In this document: one piece after another, positions 49,870-59,766 of the stretch
How positions within the stretch are numbered: the first letter of the stretch is position 1
Layout: each line of letters opens with the position of its first letter
Source of the DNA: DAISKN01 sp963716925
Lineage (GTDB): Bacteria; Acidobacteriota; Vicinamibacteria; Marinacidobacterales; SMYC01
DNA: 64,000 nucleotides
Assembly (NCBI GenBank): GCA_963716925.1
Contig: CAVQUX010000014.1
Location: 62,001-126,000, forward strand
Reading direction: 5' to 3'
Notes under the pieces: model-generated
What the model was told of the DNA's origin: nothing
The model's database searches: none
What the model saw: the letters and a program-made list of their open reading frames with translations, nothing else
Position numbers and translations under genes: made by a program

Positions 49870-52452
49870 GTGTCGTCGCGACGCGTCCTTCTTCTCGCCG
49901 CGTTCTTCCTGAGCGGACTCGCCGCTCTGATTTTCGAGCTCGTCTGGACCCGCCTCCTTCTCCTCTCGATCGGAACCACCGCATCCGCCGTGGGCGTGGT
50001 CCTCGCCGCGTTCATGGGCGGGATGGCCGCGGGAAGCGCCCTCGCGGGCTCGAAGCGCATCGCCCGGCGCGACCCCGTCGTCACTTTCGCCCTGCTCGAG
50101 GGCTTCGTCGGCATCTACGCGCTGTCGTCGCCGCCGATCCTCGACGGCATCGCCTCGGTGAGCCGCCCCGGGGTCCAGTTCTTCCTGGCACTCCTCGCGC
50201 TTCTACCCGCGACCATCGCCATGGGAGCGTCGCTGCCGGTGCTGGTCCGGGCGTTCGCGCACTCGGACGAGCCCGCCGCGGTGGGAATCGGGCGCCTCTA
50301 CGCGGCCAACACCGCGGGCGCGGTCCTGGGTCCGCTTCTCGCCGTGTTCTGGTTCTTTCCCGCCGTCGGCTTGAGCGCGACTCTCTGGGTAGGAGCCTCG
50401 CTCGATTTTCTCGTTTGCTTCGGTGTCCTCCTCGCGAGGAGGCGGCTCGGTCTCGCGCCGCTCCCGACCGAGGAAGCCCACAGGGAAGACGCCTCGGTTC
50501 CGCTCGCGCTCATGGCAACGGTAGCGCTCTCGGGGGCGAGCGCCATGGTTTACGAGGTCGCGTGGTCGCGCACGCTCTCGATGGTCTACGGCTCCTCGGT
50601 CTACGGCGTCTCGATCATGCTCTCGACGTTTCTCCTCGGGATCGCGAGCGGCTCGGCACTGACCGCCCGATTTCTGAAGCACCGGAGCGGTTCTGACTCC
50701 TCTTCCCCTCCGGACCGCCTGGCCAGAGCTCTGGTGCTCTCGGCGACCTTTTCTTTCGCGAGCCTTCTCGTCGCCCGAAGCCTCCCGTTTCTGTTCTTGA
50801 ACTTCTACACTTCTTTCGAAGGGAGCGCGGGCACGCTCTTCTTTTCGCAGTTCGTGATCGCCGCCCTGCTCGTGCTTCCCTGCACCATGGCGCTCGGGGC
50901 GACGCTGCCGCTCGCGGTGGACGCTCTTCCCGGAGCCTCGGACCTGGGCGGACAGGTCGCCCGGCTCTATAGCGCCAACCTCGCGGGATCGGCTTTGGGA
51001 GCGCTCTCGGCATCGGTGCTCCTTCTCGCGAGCCTGGGAATCGAGTTCTCGATCCGCGCCGCGGCGATCGCGGTCCTTTTGATGGCGCTCCTGCTCCTCG
51101 CCCGCGCGCCGAAGTTCTCGATCGTGACCGGCGCCGCCGCCGGCTCCGCGATCCTTCTCATCCTCGCGCTCGATCCGGGTGCAGGACTGGCGGCGAAGAA
51201 CTTCGGGATCTACAGCGGCGCCCGCGCCTACTCGCGGTTCGACGTGGGGAAGCTCCGAGACCTGGTGGCGGCGCACAAGATCCTCTTCTACCGCGACGGC
51301 CCGACGGCGTCGGTCGCGGTGGCGCAGATCGATCGCTTCCGTCTGCTGAAGATCAACGGGAAGACCGACGCCTCGAACGGTCCCGGGGATCTTCAGACGC
51401 AGCTCTTGATCGGGCATCTGCCGTTTCTCACCATCGACGCCAGGAGGGTCGGCGTGGTCGGCTGGGGAAGCGGAATGACGGTGGGCGCGGTGCTGAAGCA
51501 CCCGGTCCAAAAGGTGGACGCGTTCGAGATCGAGCCCGCGGTCGTCGAGGCTTCGCGATTCTTCGAGCCCGACAACGGAAAGCCCCTGGAGGATCCGCGC
51601 CTCGAGCTGGTGATCGGGGACGCGCGGCGGGAGCTCCGCCGCCGTGGGGCCCCGTACGACCTCATCATCAACGAGCCCTCGAATCCCTGGCTCACCGGCG
51701 TCGCCAACCTGTTCACCCTCGACTTCTTCGAGATTGCCGCGAGCCGTCTTACGGAGGACGGTGTCCTCTGCCAGTGGTTTCATCTCTACGGCATGTCGGA
51801 GGATTCCACCCGTTCCCTCCTCGCGACGTTCCGGCGCGTCTTCCCACACGTCGTGGCCTTCAAGGATCGGGATCTGATCCTCATCGGATCGCGCAGACCG
51901 ATCTCGATCTCCGTCGAGCGGCTGAACCGGCTCTACCAGTCGAAAGAGATCGGCGAAAGCCTCGCTCGCGCGGGTCTCAAGTACCCCTCCGACGTGCTGG
52001 TGAGCATGCGCCTCGACACCCTCGGCGTCGAGGCCTTCTCCAGGGACGCTCCGATGAATACCGACGACAACATGCGGCTCGAGCTCCGGGCGCCGAAAAC
52101 GCTCTACCGCGACGACGTCGATGCGATTCTCGCGGCGATGGGCGAGCACCGGCCCGACATCGTCTCCCAGTTGAGCGACATGCCCTCGGAGGCCTGGGTC
52201 CGGTCCGAGCTCGCGGCGTCGTTCTTCACTTCCGGAGATCTCGACGCCGCCCTCGAGAACGCCGAGCGCTCGGTGGCCCTCACCGCTTCGTTCGAGGGGC
52301 AGAAGCTTCTCGGTCAGATCCTCCAGCGGCTCGGCCGCAAGACGGAGGCCCGGGCGGCGCTCGAAGGAGCTCTCGACGCCGGAGGCGACGCCGAGGGACG
52401 CCGATTCGTCGAAGCCATGCTGCGCTCCCTCTCGAGCCCCGCGGGGTCATAG
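49870..52452 (+). CDS. Membrane-fused spermidine-synthase-like protein with TPR tail
   Basis: 860 residues from GTG. Residues 1-440 hold about twelve membrane helices in two related halves (LAALIFELVWTRLLLLSIGT and SGASAMVYEVAWSRTLSMVY are matching starts). A soluble class I methyltransferase-fold domain of spermidine-synthase type follows: DGPTASVAVAQI, TQLLIGHLPFL, VGVVGWGSGMTVGAVLKHP, VDAFEIEPAVVEASRFF and YDLIINEPSNPWLTGVANLF. The C-terminal 100 residues form TPR-like helices (SGDLDAALENAERSVALTAS). The GxG motif is GWGSG; the typical polyamine-binding residues are not obvious, so the true substrate may differ. Such fusions are widespread and mostly uncharacterised. Confidence 0.88.
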   Translation: MSSRRVLLLAAFFLSGLAALIFELVWTRLLLLSIGTTASAVGVVLAAFMGGMAAGSALAGSKRIARRDPVVTFALLEGFVGIYALSSPPILDGIASVSRPGVQFFLALLALLPATIAMGASLPVLVRAFAHSDEPAAVGIGRLYAANTAGAVLGPLLAVFWFFPAVGLSATLWVGASLDFLVCFGVLLARRRLGLAPLPTEEAHREDASVPLALMATVALSGASAMVYEVAWSRTLSMVYGSSVYGVSIMLSTFLLGIASGSALTARFLKHRSGSDSSSPPDRLARALVLSATFSFASLLVARSLPFLFLNFYTSFEGSAGTLFFSQFVIAALLVLPCTMALGATLPLAVDALPGASDLGGQVARLYSANLAGSALGALSASVLLLASLGIEFSIRAAAIAVLLMALLLLARAPKFSIVTGAAAGSAILLILALDPGAGLAAKNFGIYSGARAYSRFDVGKLRDLVAAHKILFYRDGPTASVAVAQIDRFRLLKINGKTDASNGPGDLQTQLLIGHLPFLTIDARRVGVVGWGSGMTVGAVLKHPVQKVDAFEIEPAVVEASRFFEPDNGKPLEDPRLELVIGDARRELRRRGAPYDLIINEPSNPWLTGVANLFTLDFFEIAASRLTEDGVLCQWFHLYGMSEDSTRSLLATFRRVFPHVVAFKDRDLILIGSRRPISISVERLNRLYQSKEIGESLARAGLKYPSDVLVSMRLDTLGVEAFSRDAPMNTDDNMRLELRAPKTLYRDDVDAILAAMGEHRPDIVSQLSDMPSEAWVRSELAASFFTSGDLDAALENAERSVALTASFEGQKLLGQILQRLGRKTEARAALEGALDAGGDAEGRRFVEAMLRSLSSPAGS

Positions 52453-52495
52453 CCCCGGGGGAACGAGCGCGAAGACGCGCCCGACAGGTTTCGAT

Positions 52496-52867
52496 TCATT
52501 GTTTCGGCGGTGCGATCTCGAACGCTTCCTGGGCCGGGGAAGGGTGCCGAACCTTCGACCGGCGTCCCTCCGCGACCATTCTTCGATGCGCCTCCCGCCA
52601 ATCCGGGAGCTCGGGGCTCTCCTGGATCCAGTGAACGACAGCCGCCTCGTCGCACCAGTCGAGCAGCCGGGGCATCGCGCGCCGGTGCGGAGGGGCCATC
52701 ATGAACTCCCGCATCGAGGCTTCGTTCTCCCAGGCGGTCGAGGTCCAGAATGTGCGTTTCGAATCGGCGAGCAGGTCGGAGCCCCGGTTTCCTCGGGCGC
52801 GCCGCGCCTGGCGGACCGACTGGAGCGCGAAAAGGAAGAACCCGGGAAGGAAGCGAAACGAGCGCAC
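52496..52867 (-). CDS. DUF3291-like (antibiotic-biosynthesis-monooxygenase fold) protein
   Basis: 123 residues. The pattern FRFLPGFFLFALQSVRQARR, RTFWTSTAWENEASMREFMM, HRRAMPRLLDWCDEAAVVHW and LPDWREAHRRMVAEGRRS matches small dimeric alpha/beta-barrel (ABM-like) proteins annotated DUF3291. The WxTAW-type strand and the conserved His-Arg-Ala-Met helix are both present. No cofactor motif is visible. Just upstream on the same strand lies a second copy of only its C-terminal tail, indicating a past duplication. It is the first gene of the accessory stretch to the right of the spermidine-synthase-like gene. Confidence 0.8.
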   Translation of the reverse strand: MRSFRFLPGFFLFALQSVRQARRARGNRGSDLLADSKRTFWTSTAWENEASMREFMMAPPHRRAMPRLLDWCDEAAVVHWIQESPELPDWREAHRRMVAEGRRSKVRHPSPAQEAFEIAPPKQ

Positions 52868-52905
52868 CCGCGTCCGGAATGAAGCATGGCTTCAGATCTC
52901 CCTCG

Positions 52906-53004
52906 TTGTGCCGGCGATGCGATTTCGAACGCGTCGCGCGCGGCGGATGGAAGCCGAACGGTCGAACGGCGATCCCTCCGCCGCCATTCCTCCATGAGGC
53001 TCTC
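52906..53004 (-). pseudogene. Duplicated tail fragment of the DUF3291-like gene
   Basis: On the minus strand this encodes MEEWRRRDRRSTVRLPSAAR followed by DAFEIASPAQ. This parallels the intact gene's C-terminus (RRMVAEGRRSKVRHPSPAQE, AFEIAPPKQ). The body of the second copy is missing, so it is a remnant of a tandem paralogue. Confidence 0.6.
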
Positions 53005-53089
53005 GACAGCCCTACGTCGATGGCCTTGCCTCAAGAGGGGTCTCGCACTCGAACGGCCTGTGGACGTCCCGTAACCCAACATCGCTCTC

Positions 53090-53420
53090 ACGCGCCGCCA
53101 AGAAACTCCGGGCCCACAAGGCCGCGCGCTTGCTCCAGCAAACAGGACTTCTCGCGGACGAGCGTATCGAGCCTCTCGGCTCGTTTCGCGATAGCGAGCA
53201 CTCTCCGTCGATGCCACCCCCACCGTCAGGCGCTCCGATGGAACCGGAATCGAGCGCATCGGCCGATACCTCTTGCGCTGTCCGTCTCCTCGAGCAATCG
53301 ACTGGACCCGGGTGAGAACACTCTCTTCTATCAAGGCAAGGCTTCTCACCGCGACCCCTTCGCCAACGACCCCCAGGACGAAACCCTGGTAATGGAGATT
53401 GCGAGCAGCATTTTTGGTCT
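53090..53420 (+). pseudogene. Remnant of an IS91-family (Y2) transposase
   Basis: Three frames together give a transposase C-terminal pattern. First AARLLQQTGLLADERIEPLG, then RSDGTGIERIGRYLLRCP, then LDPGENTLFYQGKASHRDPF with ANDPQDETLVMEI. These correspond to the blocks L..L...GLLS.ERIELL, IERLARYLLR-P and ...Y........DP.EFLA known in IS91/IS801-type transposases. Frames change at least twice, and the catalytic tyrosines and N-terminus are gone. It is a decayed insertion and lies next to the truncated end of the DUF3604 gene. Confidence 0.62.
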
Positions 53421-53458
53421 TTCGCTGAAGCGTCTTTTCCCGCCTTGTCGAGGCTTGA

Positions 53459-54944
53459 TCATGAGCGGCGAGGCTTCTTCCGGCCTTCGTGGTCTTGGAC
53501 AAAAATGCTGATGACCAACCAGAACCCTCCCGCCGCCGCGGCGAGAAAGCAGAGAATGGCCAGACCGGGATAACCGGTGTTCTCTCGCGCCCATACGCCG
53601 CCCAGGCCCGCGGCTTGTTCATTCCAGACCGACACCACCGGCTTGCCGTCCTTACCGCTGGCGAGCGGGGCCTTCCACCGTTCCGGCGACGGCAACCCGT
53701 TGGCAAACTCCCCGAAGAAGTTGTCTTCCCGCGTCGTAACTACGCCTATGTGGGCATCGTTGCCGCCGATCATGCCGGATTTGTATGGGTTGGCGCCGAG
53801 CTTCGCCTCCAGCTCCAGCCCCAGCCTGAGCGTCGAGCGGAGGTAGTTGGCGTGGAGCACGCTATTCTGCGCCGGCGCCATCCTCCCGAAGTCGACGTCC
53901 CATCGCTCGAAATTGGCGAACTCGTCGTTCGGCGATAGATAGGGGTGGGTCTCGCTGTCACCCTTGATCTGCGTCGCCTCGAAGAGTGGCTCGTGGCGGG
54001 CACGCGCTTCCGCGTAGGCCCGGTCCATGGGCTTTCCGTCAAAGGTCTCTGCCGTGTACATGATGCCGTTGCTCAGGTTGCCGTTGTGCGGGATGGCCAG
54101 CACCTGGCCACCGGTCTTCTTCGCGTACGCATCCATGTACTTCCACAGCTCCGCCGCATCGTGGCTGTCGAAAGTGGAGAAGGGAAGGATTTGTCTCACG
54201 CGGTCCGCGCCGTCGCGGAAGATGACGGTGCGATGAAGGTTGTTGCCACCGGGCGCGGACGTCCACTCGAAGCCGTGCAGCGCGGTGAACACGCCCGGCT
54301 GGTTCCACTTCTCGGCTGCCGCGGTGGCGTGCGCCCAGGCCGAGGCCGTGAGCTTGCTGGCGTCGAAGACCGGCTTGCCGCTCTGCATGGAGACGACGGC
54401 TTCGATGGCGGCTTTGACCCCCTCCTGAGTGCTCGTTTGGGACATCTCGTACCACCGCTTGCCCACCGGGTCGGCGAGGAGGTCAGGGCTGCCGGCGCGG
54501 ATTTGATCGGATATGCCCATATACTCGGCATGGTCCGTGATCGCGACCCAGTCGAGCGGCCGCTCTTTGAAACGAACGCCGTTGTCCAAGACGACCTCGC
54601 CGCCCGTGGCGACGCGGAAGAGATCGTCGGGGGTCGTCGTCACCCCGAACATTCCCGAATCGAAGGAGTAACCGGTGTGGACGTGAGCGACGCCCCAGAG
54701 AACCCGGTTCGGGAATGTCTGGCCTACATTCGGAGAATACTCCCCGCCTCCGACGACCGCGGCGGGTATGGCTGTGACCGGCGGCCTGGGCGTCTCCTCG
54801 GGCGTCGGCTTGCTTCGCAACCGGTGGCGGGGACTGCTGCGTGCACCCTGGTGCACCAATGCTAAAAACCCCGAGGCTGATGGCCGCGAAACCCGTGAGG
54901 GCTGCTTTGCGAAGTGGTGTGTTGCTCATCGAGGTTATTTTCAT
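53459..54944 (-). CDS. DUF3604 lipoprotein, frameshifted near the N-terminus and with replaced C-terminus
   Basis: A lipoprotein signal starts at the ATG 54944 (MSNTPLRKAALTGFAAISLG, lipobox GAPGC). After a one-base shift between about 54760 and 54830 the main frame continues with NVGQTFPNRVLWGVAHVHTG, WVAITDHAEYMGI, GFEWTSAPGGNNLHRTVIF, AIPHNGNLSNG and GMIGGNDAHIGV. These His/Asp-rich blocks are the PHP-like metal site of DUF3604 proteins, which normally exceed 600 residues. Here the family sequence stops at GGVWARENT. It is followed by a membrane helix and basic tail (LAILCFLAAAAGGFWLVISI) that do not belong to it and resemble the end of UbiB/AarF-type kinases. A recombination junction near 53575 is likely. 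Confidence 0.75.
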
Positions 54945-55054
54945 TTTTCTGCTCCACCCTTGCAATGATCGGACCCGCCTCGGAGGTTTCTCTCCATTCC
55001 AACGAGGCGCTCGTGCCAGACGCCCGGCTGGTCCGTGGAATTCGGTTGATCGAT

Positions 55055-57365
55055 TCACCGTCTCCGCCGGCCGCCGCCGGCTCGACCGCTGGGGCGGTAG
55101 CTGCTGCCCCCACCACCGCGGCTGTAGGTGTTCGTTCGCTGCGTCCCCGAGGCGCGCGCAGCCGCATCGCTCTGGACCTGACTCATCGTCGCTGAATTGG
55201 CAGCGGTCCCGGAGGCGCGGGAGCTCGCTTGTGTCTGCGCCTGTTGTTTCTGCGCCTGGGTCGGCTGCTGCACGCTGTTCCAGCTGCCGTTGTCGTACTT
55301 CTGCCAGCTGCCGCTGTCGGACTTCTTGTAGACGTTGCCGTCGTGGCCGGCGTAGAGATCGCCGCTATCGCTCTTGGCGACCGCAGACGTGTTGCCGGCG
55401 GGGCCAGTGACTCTCGCAGACGAGCCCGCGCTCGACTGCGTGGTGCGCGTCGTCACGCCGGAGGCCTTGTTGGTCGTCCGCTGCGTCGTGGCCCACTGAT
55501 CGCCCCGCTGGACGCTCGTCGAGCCCCAGCTGCCGTAGGCATTCGCGCCTTGCGCGGTCTGACCGTAGGCGCCGGTGCGCGGGTTGTAGGCTTGCGCGGC
55601 CCCGGCTGCGCCGTATGGACCGTAGGCCACTGCGCCGCGCGAGTACACGCCCGTCGTCGGGTTGTATCGGGCCGCAGCGCCCGCGCCGCCGTACGGACCG
55701 TAGGCCACCGCCCCGCGCGTGTACGCGCCCGTCCAGGGGTTGTACGCCGCGGCGTAACCGTAAGTGGGATAGTGCGGGTAGTACACCGGGTAGACCCCGG
55801 GGTAGACGTACGGCGGGATAGTAGTAGCCGGTGCCCCAGACCGCGCAGCCCCACGCAACCATCACGCCGGAGTACGCGGGCGACGCCACATACACCACCG
55901 TCGTGGGCGTCGAACTTTGGACGGTCACGTACGTGACGCTGTACGACGGTGAGCTCACCGGAATCGTGTAGATGCCCTCGGGCACGTCGCCCGTCACCTC
56001 CCACGGACCGGTCGGCGTCCGCGACATGAACCAGACGCCCTGGAAACACATGTAATAGAGGTCACCGACTTTGAGGATGTCCTTGTCGGTGTTGACGGCG
56101 CGCTCGACCGTGGTCTTTTCAATCGGCTGGAACTGCGGCGTCCCCTGATAGGCCACCGGCGGCGCCTGGAGATCGGTGGCGACGCTCGCCGTCTCGGGAA
56201 TCTGCGCGAGCAGCACCGCCTCGGCGGCCTCGGGCGTGCCGGGCACCGACGCGAGCACGCGCGAGCGGGGATGCTCGAGCGGGATCTTCTTGAAGTCGTC
56301 CGGCAGGCTGAGCGACGCGAACGTCCACGGACCGCCGAAATCGGGGGCCGAGAACCAGCGGCCCGCGACGAGAAAGTACACCAAGCCCGTCCGGGTCACG
56401 CGGAAGACGTCGCTCTCGGTGTTGGACACCCAGAGCAGGCTGGTCGTGCCCGCCACGGGCGCGTAAGCGGGCTTGCCCTTCAGGAGAATCAGTTCCGCGG
56501 GCGCCGTGGTGGCGAAGACCGTTGGCGCATCGCTCGGGGCGATCTTCTTGCCCGGCAGCGCACCTTTCGCATCCTTCCAATTCGCATCGTTCGGCAGCTT
56601 GTAGAAGCTATCGGGCAGCAACCCCGCGTACGTCCAGGGCCCCGGAAGCGCCGGGGCTTTGAGCCACGTGTCCGTCGCGCGCAGATACAACGTCTGTGTC
56701 GGGGTGTGCAGGAATAGATCCCAATTGGTGTTCACGGCGAACTGGAGATCGTTCCCCTGGATGCCACTCCAGATCGGATCGCCGTCGACGTTCACGAGCA
56801 CCGCCGGTGTCTTGCTGACGAAGATGGGCGGTGGTTCGGCCTTCACGCCCTCGATGTTCTTCGGGATGATCTGGCTCTTGTCGAGGTTGGCGAGCACTCG
56901 ATCGAGGGCGAGGAGCCGATCCTCCGGCCGGATGGCCGCCGAGATCTCCGCCGCCACCGTTCGGAGCTGATCCCGCGTGAGCGTCGAGAAGTTGGAGTCG
57001 GTGATCCGGACCTCGGCGAGGCTGACGAGCCGTTGCGCCGTCGACACGCTGGTGGCCGACTCGCCTTTGATGGTGCCGAGGGCGGCCTTCGCGCCAGCCG
57101 GGGTGTAAGAAATCGCGGCGTAGAACACGAGGTCTTTCTGGTCCACCCAGCTGGCGATCTGCGGCTGATAAATCACCAAGGCGGCGCCGCTCGCCGTCGT
57201 GCTGACACGCGGCCAGCCGCCGTCGACAGGAGGCGCGGCGTTCGCCGATCCCGCCGCCTTCGACGCGGACTGCCCGCTGACGTTCGGCGTCATCGGCGAA
57301 AGCGCGCTGAGCGTCGACGCAATGACCGCGCACGCCAGCAATGGGTACCTGTGTCGTGAGCTCAT
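55055..57365 (-). CDS. Large exported protein with Tyr/Gly/Ala-rich repeats (frameshifted)
   Basis: Two overlapping frames form one gene. The first (57365 to about 55820) has a signal peptide (LLACAVIASTLSALSPMTPN) and several copies of a short module seen as FVSKTPAVLVNVDGDPIWSG, LILLKGKPAYAPVAGTTSLL and DKDILKVGDLYYMCFQGVWF. After TGYYYP the reading moves by one base to a tail of YNPWTGAYTRGAVAYGPYGG-type repeats, a Ser/Thr-rich part, SGSWQKYDNGSWNSVQQ and a basic end (SGRAGGGRRRR). The shift lies near 55819-55826. Joined length is about 770 residues. Such proteins are sometimes labelled carbohydrate-binding family V/XII; the actual role is unknown. Confidence 0.78.
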
Positions 57366-57489
57366 GGTTCTACTGCCTCACGTATTGGGAGTTTTCGATC
57401 TTCGCCGCCAACTTCTTGGCCGGTGCGTCGACCATCGTCGTCGCGGCGTAACTGGGCCCGCCGCAATGCCATCATGACGTCCACTCCGT

Positions 57490-58104
57490 CTACTTCTCTC
57501 TCCAATGGAAGGTGAGCGAGAAAGCCGGACCGTACTGCGTCACGGCGTACTGCAGGTCGTTGACCGGCCCGCTCCCGCTCTTGGGCACGTCACCGGTGTC
57601 GATGCGGAGCGCGCCGTAGCCCACCGCCAGCCCGAGCCAGGGCTTGATCACGAACTCGGCGCCGCCCAGCGCGCTCCAGGTGAACGCCGACCCGCCGCCG
57701 ATGTCGGCCTGCGTGAGCAGCACGACTTTGTCGCCTAGCTTGGGCCGGTAGATGAAGCCGGCAACGCCGGCGACATTGGTCTTGCTGATGTCGACGTCGG
57801 CCAGCTGTCCGCCGATCGGACCGGTGAAGTGGGCGGCCGGCGACATCGTCACCGTGCGTATGCCACCAACGATGTGGAACTTCGTGCCGGGCTTCACTTC
57901 GTAGGCCACCTTCCCATTGAAGATGATCTGGTCCAGCTTCAGCGTGCCGGCGATCGGCGCGTTGACGATCGGGGTCGTGTAGCTCACGTCGGTCGACAGG
58001 CGGATGAAGTTGATGTCGCCGATGAGGCCCCATCGCCCCTTCCGCGCCTCGCCGTGGAACGAGAACGCGCCCGCCAGCTTCGACGCCGCGTCGTCGAAAT
58101 CCAT
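57490..58104 (-). CDS. Porin-like outer-membrane beta-barrel protein, N-terminally short
   Basis: 204 residues of alternating beta strands: FHGEARKGRWGLIGDINFIR, LDQIIFNGKVAYEVKPG, VAGVAGFIYRPKLGDKVVLL, WLGLAVGYGALRIDTG and a final YGPAFSLTFHWREK. This is typical of an eight- to ten-strand outer-membrane barrel. It has no signal peptide: the reading begins MDFDDAASKLAGAFSFHG, apparently already inside the first strand. Either the true start lies upstream in another frame (a region to 58304 without clear coding) or the gene lost its 5' end. It is divergent from the sigma-54 regulator pseudogene. Confidence 0.7.
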   Translation of the reverse strand: MDFDDAASKLAGAFSFHGEARKGRWGLIGDINFIRLSTDVSYTTPIVNAPIAGTLKLDQIIFNGKVAYEVKPGTKFHIVGGIRTVTMSPAAHFTGPIGGQLADVDISKTNVAGVAGFIYRPKLGDKVVLLTQADIGGGSAFTWSALGGAEFVIKPWLGLAVGYGALRIDTGDVPKSGSGPVNDLQYAVTQYGPAFSLTFHWREK

Positions 58105-58304
58105 GGTCGCATTCCAGGCGGACCACGCGAAAACCGCCCGACCGGCCGCGCCGGTCGAAGATTGTCAGGGCCCCGTGGTTCGCGCACGTCGTCTGCCAGA
58201 CCCCCCCAGGGAGTTTCCCAATCGGCCGTGAAGTATAATGGCGTGCTCGACATTCATGCCGAACTCCGCTTCTGGCGTCGATCTCAGCGCCTTCGAGCGG
58301 CTTC
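58105..58304. other. Divergent spacer between barrel protein and regulator pseudogene
   Basis: No signal-peptide-like frame is intact here on the minus strand, where the missing start of the barrel gene is expected. On the plus strand no sigma-70 promoter of good quality is visible. The stretch GTGAAGTATAATGGCG holds a TATAAT box (58231-58236) that could drive the regulator. Confidence 0.4.
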
Positions 58305-59728
58305 TTGACCGACATCTCCACCCGGTTCGTCAACGCCGCGCCGGCGAACGTAGATGCCGAGATCACAGGCGCGCTTCGATCTCTCGTCGAGTTCCTCGGC
58401 GTCGATCGCAGCAGCCTGTTTCAGTGGTCAGGCGACGGCCGGAATCTGGAGAACACGCACCAATGGGTCGTCGAGGGATGCGAGCCCGTTCCGCGAGTCA
58501 TCGCGCAGAAGGACATGCCGTATGCCCTCCGCAAGATCCTCGACGGCAAACTCTTCTCGTACACGAGCCTGGCTGAGCTTCCGCCGGAAGCGGCCGTTGA
58601 CCGCGCATTCCTCGGGAAGCACGTACCGAAGTCGAACCTGTCTTTCCCGCTCGTCGCGGGAGGGTCCGTCGTGGGTGCGCTCGCATTTGGCACGCTGCGG
58701 CACGAGCGCGAATGGCCTGACGTGCTGAGGCATCGTCTCTCGGTCGTCGCGCACATCTTCGCGAACGCGCTCGAACGAAAGCGGTCCGATCTCGCGCTGC
58801 AGCACGCCTACGCTGAGGTCATGCAGCTCAAAGAACGGCTGGAGCTCGACAACCAGTATTTGCGCCAGGAGCTCGCGATCGGACGCGGGCGACGACGGGA
58901 TCGTCGCGCAGAGCGTGGCGATGAAGGCCGTGCTGCGCGAGGTCAGGCGAGTGGCCGCCACCGATTCCACGGTCCTGTTGTCTGGCGAGACGGGCACGGG
59001 CAAAGAGCTGCTCGCCGAAGCGGTGCATCAGGCCAGCAAGCGGAGAGACCGGTTGCTGGTCCGGGTCAACTGCGCGGCGTTGCCCGGACCGCTGATCGAA
59101 AGCGAGCTGTTCGGTCGCGAGAAAGGTGCGTACACGGGCGCGATGACTCGGGAGAGCGGACGGTTCGAGGTCGCCGATGGCGGCACGCTGTTTCTCGACG
59201 AGGTCGGCGAGCTGCCGCTCGAGTTGCAGGCCAAACTGCTGCGGGTTCTGGAGAATGGCACCTTCGAGCGACTGGGCAGCAGCCGAACTCTGAAGGTCAA
59301 TGTCCGATTGGTTGCGGCCACCAATCGCGACCTCGGTCAGGCGGTGCGCGAGAATCGGTTCCGCCAGGACCTGTTTTTCCGGCTGCAGGTGTTTCCCATT
59401 CGGATTCCGCCGCTGCGCGACCGTCGGGAGGACATTCCGCCGCTCGTCTGGGCCTTCATCAAGGAGCTTGGCCGGCAGCTCGGCAAGGTCATCGAGAACG
59501 TGCCGCGTCAATCGATGGAGGCGCTTCGAAACTACTCCTGGCCGGGCAACGTCCGCGAACTTCGCAATGTCATCGAGCGGTCGATGATTCTGACCGACGG
59601 GCCACGCTTCGTGTGGTGCTGCCCGACGGCGTGGAGGCCGCCGCAGCGGTCTGGAGCCGGCGATGACGCTCGAGGACGTCGAGCGCCGCCACATTCTCGA
59701 CGTGCTCGGACAAACGGAGGCGATCTGA
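58305..59728 (+). pseudogene. Sigma-54-dependent activator (GAF + AAA+), frameshifted and lacking its HTH
   Basis: Residues 1-190 are a GAF-type sensor (ALRSLVEFLGVDRSSLFQWS, LSFPLVAGGSVVGALAFGTL). After a one-base shift at 58881-58882 the AAA+ domain follows: Walker A in LLSGETGTGKELLAEAVHQA, the sigma-54 contact loop as GAYTGAM (usual GAFTGA), Walker B GGTLFLDEVGELPLELQAKL, and YSWPGNVRELRNVIERSM. Two more shifts (about 59612 and 59655) lead to MTLEDVERRHILDVLGQTEA and a stop at 59726. Intact FhlA-like regulators continue with a Fis-type helix-turn-helix, which is missing. As it stands it could not bind an enhancer. Confidence 0.78.
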
Positions 59729-59766
59729 CGGAAATGAAGGTCATTGCGCCAGATTACCGCGGGTCC

